Assembly: GCA_009379815.1 (NCBI GenBank)
Contig: WHSY01000047.1
Location: 1 to 35,559, forward strand
Origin: Pseudonocardiaceae bacterium
GTDB lineage: Bacteria; Actinomycetota; Actinomycetes; Mycobacteriales; Pseudonocardiaceae
Reading direction: 5' to 3'
DNA: 35,559 nt
Below the pieces are notes generated by a model. It did not search any database, was not told where the DNA came from, and saw only the letters and a list, made by a program, of their open reading frames with translations. The position numbers and the translations under genes were made by a program. Below, piece after piece: positions 15,197 to 21,896 of the stretch (its first letter is position 1; each line of letters opens with the position of its first letter).

Positions 15197-16480
15197 TTGG
15201 AGCTGACCGACCACGACAAGGCCATGCGCGACGGCGAGGAGGGACGCGCCGTTGCCAAGGCGATGGATCTGTTGATGCGCTACGGGCGGGCGCTCGGGGC
15301 AGCGCACCTGATCGATACCAGCAATGTGTGCGGCGCGAACATCTTCGGACCGCGGCACCTCAACTACCCGAATCGCACTATCACCAGCCACGACGAGGCA
15401 TTCTCAGAGCTGAGTCTGGACAGCGACGAGATCGTCGAGATCCCACAGGTGCGCGCGTACAGTTGTCAGCTCATCGCGCCGATGGACCACCGTCACTGGG
15501 AGCTGCAAGGGCTGTCGGCGCAGGCCCGTGACGGCATCATCGACAGCGAGTCCTACAGCGGTCGGCACGGTATTCACCTGATGAATACCTGCACCCCCTA
15601 TCAGGTCGGCAACGTCCCGGTGAAGGGTGAACACTGTGCGTGGATGGAGTCGTCGGCAGTCGTGTATGTCAACTCGGTGCTGGGGGCCCGTACCAACGTC
15701 GAAGGGCGGGAGAGCACCGGCGCGGCGATGCTCACCGGCCGGATCCCTTACTGGGGCCTGCACGAGCCGCGCAACCGTGCGGCCGCCGACCTCGTCGATG
15801 TCCGGGTCGAGGTGGACTCGGTGATGGACTGGGGACTGCTCGGGTACTACATCGGTTCCGTTGTTCACGATCGCGTCCCCGCGCTGCGCGGAATCACGAC
15901 GACGCCCGATCTCGTGCGGCTCAAGCACTTCGGTGCGGCCGCATCCTCGTCCGGCGGTGTCGAGCTCTACCACATTCCGGGTATTACCTCAGAGGCCCGC
16001 ACCGAGGAGGAGGCCTTCCACGGTGGGGCGCCCGAACAGGTGTGGCACTACGGGCCCAAGGAACGGCGCGAGACGTACGCCGCCCTCAACTCCACCGCCC
16101 AGGACACCGACGTCGACCTCGTCATGATCGGCTGCCCGCACGCCACCATCGACCAGATCCGGGAGGTGTGCAGGCTGCTCGACGGGCGCAAGGTCGCCGA
16201 CGGCACGCACCTGTGGCTGTTCACGCCGGCCCAGATCCGGACGCTGGCCGATCGTAACGGCTTCACCGATCAGCTCGTCGCCGCCGGCGCCGAGCTCATG
16301 AGTGACACCTGTCCCGCCATCGGGCAGTTCCTCCCGGCGGGCACCACCGTGATCGCTACCGACTCCGCGAAGCAGGTGCACTACCTGCCCGCGATCATGA
16401 AGGTGCAGGGGTGGTTCGGTTCCACTGCGGCATGCGTGAACGCCGCGGTGACCGGCCGCTGGTCGGAGGACTCGCCGTGA
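15197..16480 (+). CDS. Aconitase X, large (catalytic) subunit
   Basis: Large chain of AcnX (former DUF521), an iron-sulfur dehydratase family whose characterised members are cis-3-hydroxy-L-proline dehydratase and mevalonate 5-phosphate dehydratase. The protein is 427 aa from TTG 15197, which gives the family N-terminus LELTDHDKAMRDGEEG and has GGGAG spaced as a ribosome site; ATG 15158 is an upstream alternative. Motifs are YGRALGAAHLIDTSNVCGAN, NTCTPYQVGNVPVKGEHCAW, ESSAVVYVNSVLGARTNVEG, GRIPYWGLH, IGCPHATIDQI and SDTCPAIG. Its stop overlaps the small-subunit start (GTGA). The branch cannot be fixed by eye. The upstream flavoprotein and IlvD-type enzyme suggest successive steps on hydroxylated acids. 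Confidence 0.9.
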   Translation: MELTDHDKAMRDGEEGRAVAKAMDLLMRYGRALGAAHLIDTSNVCGANIFGPRHLNYPNRTITSHDEAFSELSLDSDEIVEIPQVRAYSCQLIAPMDHRHWELQGLSAQARDGIIDSESYSGRHGIHLMNTCTPYQVGNVPVKGEHCAWMESSAVVYVNSVLGARTNVEGRESTGAAMLTGRIPYWGLHEPRNRAAADLVDVRVEVDSVMDWGLLGYYIGSVVHDRVPALRGITTTPDLVRLKHFGAAASSSGGVELYHIPGITSEARTEEEAFHGGAPEQVWHYGPKERRETYAALNSTAQDTDVDLVMIGCPHATIDQIREVCRLLDGRKVADGTHLWLFTPAQIRTLADRNGFTDQLVAAGAELMSDTCPAIGQFLPAGTTVIATDSAKQVHYLPAIMKVQGWFGSTAACVNAAVTGRWSEDSP

Positions 16481-16896
16481 CCCGCGTGGTGCTGCACGGT
16501 CGGTGTGTCGTGGGCGGGCACGCCGAAGGAGAGGCGCTGGTCACCCGGGACACCATCTCCGGCTGGGGAGGTGTCGACGCGCGCACCGGGTCGGTGACCG
16601 AGCTCCGGCACGAACTTCACGACACGTCCTTCGCGGGCAAGGTGCTCGTGTTTCCCGGCGCGAAGGGGTCCTCGGGCTGGTCGGGTACCTTCCACAGTGC
16701 CCGCCTCTGGGGCACCGCTCCAGCGGCGATGCTGTTCACCGTGATGACGACGAAGATCGCGCTCGGTGCGGTCGTCACCAGGGTCCCAGCGCTGACCGAC
16801 TTCGATCGGAACCCGTTCGATGTGGTGGAGACCGGTGACTGGGTGGTCATCGACGCCGAGCGCGGCGAGGCGAGCATCACGAAGCGGTCGTCGTGA
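16477..16896 (+). CDS. Aconitase X, small (swivel) subunit
   Basis: A 139-aa swivel-domain chain (former DUF126), separate from the large chain as in most bacterial AcnX-I enzymes. GTG 16477 overlaps the upstream stop. Conserved features are the start VVLHGRCVVGGHAEGEALVTRD, SGWGGVDARTG, and FPGAKGSSGWSGTF, which holds the active-site serine segment. A linking Asp/Asn-rich stretch TDFDRNPFDVVETGDWVVID ends the domain. With the preceding gene it makes a complete AcnX enzyme. Confidence 0.9.
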   Translation: MTRVVLHGRCVVGGHAEGEALVTRDTISGWGGVDARTGSVTELRHELHDTSFAGKVLVFPGAKGSSGWSGTFHSARLWGTAPAAMLFTVMTTKIALGAVVTRVPALTDFDRNPFDVVETGDWVVIDAERGEASITKRSS

Positions 16897-17014
16897 CCGG
16901 CACCGGTCCCGGTCATCTCCCCGTTCCCCCGCTGATCTCGGACGAGTCGTGCCAGACGTCGTGATCCGGCTGGAGCGGGACGTGCAGGACGAGTTCGATG
17001 GAGAGGAGAAATCC

Positions 17015-18133
17015 ATGCCTGAGCGCAACACGCCGCCGTTTCGCGCCGACCACGTCGGCAGCCTGCTGCGACCCCCTGAGCTGGCGCGGGCGCGCGAGCA
17101 GCACGCCGCGGGAGAGCTCACCTCGGAGCGGCTGCGCGAGGTGGAGGACGCAGCGATCCGCGACGCCGTGACGATGCAGCAGGCCGTCGGCCTGCGTTCG
17201 GCGACCGACGGGGAGTTTCGTCGTGGCTCGTGGCACATGGACTTCATCTACCAGCTCGACGGAGTGACCAAGAGCCAGGACGACGCGCTGACCGTCCAGT
17301 TCCGCAACCTCGAGGGGGTATTGGAGTTCACTCCGGCGGCGCTGCGCGTCGACGGGCGGATCGGTCTGAGCAAGACGATCTTCGGTGACGACTTCCGTTA
17401 CCTGGCGTCGGTGGCGCAGACCACGCCGAAGCAGACCATCCCCTCGCCGAGCATGGTGCACTACCGCGGCGGCCGCGCCGCGATCGACCAGACCGTGTAC
17501 CCGGACCTGGAGGAGTTCTGGGCCGATCTGTCCGCGGCCTACGCCGCCGAGGTACGCGGCCTGCACGAGCTCGGGTGTACCTACCTGCAGCTCGACGACA
17601 CCAGCCTCGCCTACCTCAACGATCCGCGACAGCGCGCGATGATCGCCGAGCAGGGTGGGGATCCGGACAACCAGCACCTGCGCAACATCGCCGCGCTCAA
17701 CGCCGCGCTGGCCCGCCGGCCCGACGGGATGACCGTGACCACGCACATGTGCCGGGGCAACTTCCGGTCCTCCTGGGTCGCCGAGGGCGGCTACGAGTAC
17801 GTGGCCGAGGCGCTGTTCACCCAGCTCGATGTCGACGGTTTCTTCCTCGAGTACGACGACGAGCGCTCCGGGGGCTTCGAGCCGCTGCGGTTCGTGCCGG
17901 CCGACAAGCTCGTCGTGCTCGGGTTGGTGACCACCAAGCGCGGGCAGCTGGAGAGCAAGGACGAACTCAAGCGGCGGATCGAGCAGGCAAGCCGATACGT
18001 CGACCCGGACCAGCTGTGCCTCTCGCCGCAGTGCGGCTTCTCCTCTACGTCCGAGGGCAACGACCTGAGCCGCGACGAGCAGGCCGCCAAGCTAGAGTTG
18101 ATCGTCGAGACCGCCACCGAGGTGTGGGGATGA
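17015..18133 (+). CDS. MetE-like cobalamin-independent methyltransferase
   Basis: A 372-aa TIM-barrel protein related to the C-terminal half of methionine synthase II, starting at ATG 17015 after GAGAGGAGAAA. The N-terminus FRADHVGSLLRP and TDGEFRRGSWHMDF are typical. The zinc ligands are visible as His244-x-Cys246 (THMCRGN), Glu279 (LEYDDE) and Cys340 (SPQCGFSS). The N-terminal half of true MetE is absent, as in many short MetE-like proteins that serve other methyl donors or acceptors. It overlaps pcaH by four bases (ATGA), an unusual coupling for a housekeeping methionine gene. This suggests a methyl transfer linked to the pathway, for example removal of an O-methyl group before ring cleavage; that is inference. 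Confidence 0.88.
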   Translation: MPERNTPPFRADHVGSLLRPPELARAREQHAAGELTSERLREVEDAAIRDAVTMQQAVGLRSATDGEFRRGSWHMDFIYQLDGVTKSQDDALTVQFRNLEGVLEFTPAALRVDGRIGLSKTIFGDDFRYLASVAQTTPKQTIPSPSMVHYRGGRAAIDQTVYPDLEEFWADLSAAYAAEVRGLHELGCTYLQLDDTSLAYLNDPRQRAMIAEQGGDPDNQHLRNIAALNAALARRPDGMTVTTHMCRGNFRSSWVAEGGYEYVAEALFTQLDVDGFFLEYDDERSGGFEPLRFVPADKLVVLGLVTTKRGQLESKDELKRRIEQASRYVDPDQLCLSPQCGFSSTSEGNDLSRDEQAAKLELIVETATEVWG

Positions 18134-18840
18134 GCGAGTTGTACCCCGACGAGTCGGCGCAGCCGCCGCTAGCCTGGCCGGCATACCGATCGACGCGGCT
18201 GCGAGCCCCGTCGCGCCCGCTGACCGTGATGCCGCACAGCCGCACCGAGCTCACCGGACCGGTCCTCGGCGATGGGCGGGTCGGCGAGCTCGATCACGAC
18301 CTGACCCGCCAGCACGCCGGCGAGCCGCTGGGGGAACGGATCGTCGTGCACGGCAGGCTGCTCGACGGTGACGGGCGCCCGGTGCCGCACAGCCTCGTCG
18401 AGGTGTGGCAGGCCAACTCCGCGGGCCGCTACCCGCACGACGGCGACCAGCACCCGGCCCCGCACGATCCGAACTTCACCGGCGTCGGCCGCTGCCTCAC
18501 CGATGCCGACGGCCACTACCGGTTCGTCACGGTCAAGCCCGGCGCGTATCCGTGGCGCAACCACGACAACGCCTGGCGCCCGGCGCACATCCACTTCTCG
18601 CTGTTCGGCCGGGCGTTCACCCAACGGCTGATCACCCAGATGTACTTCCCCGGCGACCCGCTGTTCTACCAGGACCCGATCTACAACTCGGTTCCGGAAG
18701 GGGCGCGGGAACGGATGGTCTCGGCCTTCGACCTGTCCGAGACGGTCCCGGAGTGGGCGCTGGCCTACCGGTTCGACCTCGTGCTGGGCGGTGCCGGCGC
18801 GGTGTTCGAGGACACATCGGTGTTCGAGGAGGACGAGTGA
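18130..18840 (+). CDS. pcaH: Protocatechuate 3,4-dioxygenase, beta subunit
   Basis: Iron(III)-binding subunit of the intradiol ring-cleaving enzyme that turns protocatechuate into 3-carboxy-cis,cis-muconate. The protein is 236 aa from ATG 18130. The four iron ligands are all present: Tyr101 (GRYPHDGDQH), Tyr140 (PGAYPWRNH), His153 and His155 (PAHIHFS). The N-terminal PcaH extension (AYRSTRLRAPSRPL) and the core VVHGRLLDGDGRPVPHSLVEVWQANSAGRY are typical. It heads the pcaHGBC block and overlaps pcaG at its stop. Confidence 0.96.
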   Translation: MSELYPDESAQPPLAWPAYRSTRLRAPSRPLTVMPHSRTELTGPVLGDGRVGELDHDLTRQHAGEPLGERIVVHGRLLDGDGRPVPHSLVEVWQANSAGRYPHDGDQHPAPHDPNFTGVGRCLTDADGHYRFVTVKPGAYPWRNHDNAWRPAHIHFSLFGRAFTQRLITQMYFPGDPLFYQDPIYNSVPEGARERMVSAFDLSETVPEWALAYRFDLVLGGAGAVFEDTSVFEEDE

Positions 18841-19355
18841 ACGTGCACGCTACGCCGTCGCAGACCGTCGGGCCGTTCTTCTCCCACGCGCTGCCGTGGC
18901 CCGGCGGCCCGCTCGTGGTCGGCGAGGACGCGCCGGGTGCGGTGTGGCTGCGCGGCACGGTGACCGACGGGGCGGCCGAGCCGGTGCCCGACGCGCTGGT
19001 GGAGACGTGGCAGGCCGACGCGGGCGGCCGGCTCTCTGGCTCCGGATTCCGCGGTTTCGGCCGCTGCCCCACCGCCGTGGACGGGACCTGGGCGATCCGC
19101 ACCGTCAAGCCCGGCACCGTCGGTGCGGACGAGGCCCCGCACATCGCGGTCTCGGTGTTCGCTCGTGGCCTGCTGAACCGGGTGGTCACCCGGATCTACT
19201 TCGCCGACGAGCCCGAGCGCAACGCCGCCGACCCCGCGCTGGTGCGGGTCGACCCGCAGCGACGGGCGACGCTGGTCGCCGAGCCGGCGCCGGACGGGTA
19301 CCGGTTCGACATCCGGTTGCAGGGCGAGGGGGAGACGGTCTTCTTCGATGTCTGA
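18837..19355 (+). CDS. pcaG: Protocatechuate 3,4-dioxygenase, alpha subunit
   Basis: Non-iron alpha chain of the (alpha-beta) dioxygenase; 172 aa, starting at GTG 18837 within the pcaH stop (a second GTG at 18843 is possible). The typical start TPSQTVGPFFSHALPW is present. The core follows the beta-chain pattern (PVPDALVETWQADAGG, TVKPGTVG, APHIAVSVFARGLLNRVVTRIYF) but lacks the iron tyrosines. It is slightly shorter than usual (about 190-200 aa). It overlaps pcaB by eight bases. Confidence 0.95.
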   Translation: MNVHATPSQTVGPFFSHALPWPGGPLVVGEDAPGAVWLRGTVTDGAAEPVPDALVETWQADAGGRLSGSGFRGFGRCPTAVDGTWAIRTVKPGTVGADEAPHIAVSVFARGLLNRVVTRIYFADEPERNAADPALVRVDPQRRATLVAEPAPDGYRFDIRLQGEGETVFFDV

Positions 19356-20682
19356 GCTGTTCGATCCGGTGCTGGCCCGTGGTCGGGTCCGCGAGGCCAC
19401 CTCGGACCGGGCATGGCTGCAGGCGATGCTCGATGCCGAGGCAGCCCTGGCGGGTGCGCTGGCCGACGAGGGGCTCGTCGGGCGCGGCCGCGCTGACGCG
19501 ATCGCCGGGGCCTGTGATGCCGGTCGGTTCGACGCGGCGGCGCTCGGCGCTGCGGCGACCGGGGCGGGCAATCCCGTCGTGCCGCTGGTGCGGGCGCTGA
19601 CCGATGCGGTCGGTGGCGAGTTCGGCAGCGGGGCCGCCGGCGACGTGCACCGGGGCGCGACCAGCCAGGACATCTCCGACACCGCCGCGATGCTCGTCGC
19701 GCACCGGGCGCTGACCCCGCTGCGCGACGACGTGCGCGCCGCGGCCGACGCCGCCACGGAACTGGCGCGCCACCACGCCGGGACCCCGATCGCGGGGCGG
19801 ACGATGAGCCAGCACGCGCTGCCCACCACGTTCGGGCTCAAGTCCGCGGGGTGGGCGAATGCCCTGGATGCCGCGGCCGCTCGGCTGGCCGCCGTTGCGC
19901 TGCCCGTGCAGCTCGGCGGGGCCGCCGGCACGCTCGCCTCGCTGGGCACGGCGGGTCCGCGGGCGCTCGCTGCGCTGGCCGCCCGGCTGGGTCTGGCCGA
20001 GCCGGTGCTGCCCTGGCACACCGACCGAGGCCCCGTCGCGGAACTCGCGGGCGCGCTGGGCCACGTCGCCGTCGCCACCGGAAAGATCGCCGGGGATGTC
20101 GTCCTGCTCGCCCAGACCGAGATCGCCGAGGTCCGATCCAGCGGGTCGGCTGGCGTCTCTTCCACGATGCCGCACAAGCGCAACCCCGTCGACGCCATCG
20201 CAGCCCGTGCCGGCGCACTGCAGGCGCCCGGCCTGGTCGCCACCCTGCTCAGCGCGGGGATGCTGCACGAGCACGAGCGGGCCGCCGGGCCCTGGCACGC
20301 CGAGTGGCGCCCGCTGTCCGACCTGCTCCGCACCGTCGGCTCGTCGGCATCGTGGCTGCGCAGCTGCCTCGACGGCCTGCAGGTCGATGCCGGCGCGATG
20401 CGCGCGAACCTCGATCGCACCGGCGGGCTGCTGGTCAGCGAGCGGGTGACCACCGCGCTGGCCGACTCGATGGGACGGCTGGCCGCCCACGACGTCGTCA
20501 CGGCCGCCGCAGGCCGCAGCATCGACGAGGGCCGCCCGCTGGCCGACGTGCTCGACGACGACCCGGCCGTGGATCTGCCGCGCGCCGAACTCGACGTGCT
20601 GCTCGATCCCACCGTGGGGCTCGAGACCGCACACACGCTCGTACAGCGAGCGCTGACCGCGAGGAGGGGTGCACATGGGTGA
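19348..20682 (+). CDS. pcaB: 3-carboxy-cis,cis-muconate cycloisomerase
   Basis: Converts 3-carboxymuconate into 4-carboxymuconolactone. It is 444 aa and belongs to the fumarase/aspartase superfamily. ATG 19348 lies inside pcaG. The superfamily signature GVSSTMPHKRNPVDA falls near residues 267-281, preceded by the HRGATSQDISDTA and GRTMSQHALPTTFGLK blocks and followed by MLHEHERAAGPWHAEW, which is typical of PcaB. The next start is inside the last codons' region (ATG 20675), so the block is tightly coupled. Confidence 0.95.
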   Translation: MSELFDPVLARGRVREATSDRAWLQAMLDAEAALAGALADEGLVGRGRADAIAGACDAGRFDAAALGAAATGAGNPVVPLVRALTDAVGGEFGSGAAGDVHRGATSQDISDTAAMLVAHRALTPLRDDVRAAADAATELARHHAGTPIAGRTMSQHALPTTFGLKSAGWANALDAAAARLAAVALPVQLGGAAGTLASLGTAGPRALAALAARLGLAEPVLPWHTDRGPVAELAGALGHVAVATGKIAGDVVLLAQTEIAEVRSSGSAGVSSTMPHKRNPVDAIAARAGALQAPGLVATLLSAGMLHEHERAAGPWHAEWRPLSDLLRTVGSSASWLRSCLDGLQVDAGAMRANLDRTGGLLVSERVTTALADSMGRLAAHDVVTAAAGRSIDEGRPLADVLDDDPAVDLPRAELDVLLDPTVGLETAHTLVQRALTARRGAHG

Positions 20683-21049
20683 TCACGCCGAGGGGATGCG
20701 GGTGCGCCGCGAGGTGCTCGGCGACGGTCATGTCGACCGCGCGGTCGCGGCCACGACGCCGTTCACGGCCCCGTTCCAGGACTACATCACCCGCAACGTC
20801 TGGGGCGAGCTGTGGACCCGACCGGGCCTGGAGCGCCAGACCCGCAGCGCGATCACCCTCGCCGCGCTCACCGCGCTGGGCCAGGAGCACGAGCTGGCGT
20901 TGCACGTCCGCGCGGCGGTGCGCAACGGGCTGACCCGCGAGCAGATCGGCGAGGTGCTGCTGCACGTCGGCGCCTACGCCGGCGTACCCGCCGCCAACCG
21001 CGCCTTCGCCGTCGCGCGGCAGGTGCTCGACGAGCTGGACGGCGGATGA
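20675..21049 (+). CDS. pcaC: 4-carboxymuconolactone decarboxylase
   Basis: Decarboxylates 4-carboxymuconolactone to 3-oxoadipate enol-lactone. It is 124 aa, a full stand-alone CMD-family protein. ATG 20675 has GAGGAGGGG five bases upstream and overlaps pcaB. The core shows VWGELWTRPGLERQTRSAI, TALGQEHELALHVRAAVRNG and GEVLLHVGAYAGVPAANRAF, all conserved in PcaC. Many actinobacteria instead have pcaD fused as pcaL; here no enol-lactonase (pcaD) is attached or nearby, so it must lie elsewhere. Confidence 0.94.
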   Translation: MGDHAEGMRVRREVLGDGHVDRAVAATTPFTAPFQDYITRNVWGELWTRPGLERQTRSAITLAALTALGQEHELALHVRAAVRNGLTREQIGEVLLHVGAYAGVPAANRAFAVARQVLDELDGG

Positions 21050-21816
21050 CCACAGGGCCCGACCGGGCCGGCCACTACGTGCAGTCGCTGGAGCGCGGGC
21101 TGGCGGTGATCCGGGCGTTCGGCGCCGACCGCCCCGCGCTGACACTGTCCGACGTGGCCCGCGCGACCGGCCTGACCCGCGCTGCCGCGCGCCGATTCCT
21201 GCTCACGCTGGCCGAGCTGGGCTACGTGCGAACCGACGGGCGGCTGTTCTCGCTGACGCCCCGGGTGCTCGAGCTCGGCTACTCCTACCTGTCCGGGCAG
21301 ACGCTGCCGCAGGTCGCCCAGCCACACCTGGAGCGACTGTCGCGCACGGTGCACGAGAGCACGTCGGTGTCGGTGCTCGACGGGGGCGACATCGTCTACG
21401 TCGCGCGCGTGCCCACCGCGCGGATCATGAGCGTCGCCATCGCCATCGGGACCCGGTTCCCCGCCTACGCGACGTCGATGGGCCGGGTGCTGCTGGCCGG
21501 GCTCCCGCCCGCTGACCTGGACTGCTACCTCGCATCGGTGCGCCCCGAGCCGCTGACCAACCGCACGGTCCGTGACGCCGCCGCGCTGCGGGCCGAGCTC
21601 GACGTGGTGCGGCTGCAGGGCTGGGCGGTGGTCGACCAGGAACTCGAGGACGGGCTGCGCGCCGTCGCGGCGGCGATCACCGACCGCAGCGGATGCACCG
21701 TGGCGGCCGTCAATGTCTCGCTGCACGCCGCGCGAAGCTCCGCCGACTCGGTGCGTCGCGACACGCTGCCCGCCCTGCTCGACACTGCAGCCGCGATCAG
21801 CGCCGACCTGCTGTGA
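21046..21816 (+). CDS. pcaR: IclR-family regulator, PcaR/PcaU-like
   Basis: A 256-aa regulator coupled to pcaC (ATGA). The N-terminal winged HTH reads YVQSLERGLAVIRAFGADRPALTLSDVARATGLTRAAARRFL. It is followed by the effector domain with HESTSVSVLDGGDIVYVARV, RFPAYATSMGRVLLAG and the end CTVAAVNVSLHA. The SLERGLAVI start and LELGYSYL segment are typical of the PcaR/PobR branch, which controls protocatechuate catabolism in response to 3-oxoadipate or protocatechuate. Being last in the operon it would be co-transcribed with its targets. Its stop codon lies in palindrome copy 2. Confidence 0.9.
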   Translation: MTTGPDRAGHYVQSLERGLAVIRAFGADRPALTLSDVARATGLTRAAARRFLLTLAELGYVRTDGRLFSLTPRVLELGYSYLSGQTLPQVAQPHLERLSRTVHESTSVSVLDGGDIVYVARVPTARIMSVAIAIGTRFPAYATSMGRVLLAGLPPADLDCYLASVRPEPLTNRTVRDAAALRAELDVVRLQGWAVVDQELEDGLRAVAAAITDRSGCTVAAVNVSLHAARSSADSVRRDTLPALLDTAAAISADLL

Positions 21817-21852
21817 GTGGCGATACGAGCTCCAGCTCGCATCGCCACTCAC
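21813..21852. repeat. 40-nt palindrome, copy 2 (one mismatch)
   Basis: Arms 21813-21829 and 21836-21852 surround the 6-nt loop CTCCAG; position 21825 (A opposite C) is the only mismatch. It includes the TGA of the pcaR-like gene and probably ends the pca transcript. Confidence 0.88.
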
Positions 21853-21880
21853 GAGCATCAGCAGGCGCGCAGCGAACGCT

Positions 21881-21896
21881 TATCCTGGTCGGCGTG
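21881..21896 (+). promoter_or_regulatory. Candidate -10 element for a leaderless copD-ctaG transcript
   Basis: TATCCT (21881-21886) ends seven bases before the GTG start at 21894. There is no Shine-Dalgarno sequence, matching the leaderless promoter form common in actinobacteria. No clear -35 is seen. Confidence 0.4.

Noticed and set aside
18765-20636. 623-codon minus-strand open frame
   Set aside because: Antisense to pcaG and pcaB, Ser/Ala/Arg-rich with no motif.
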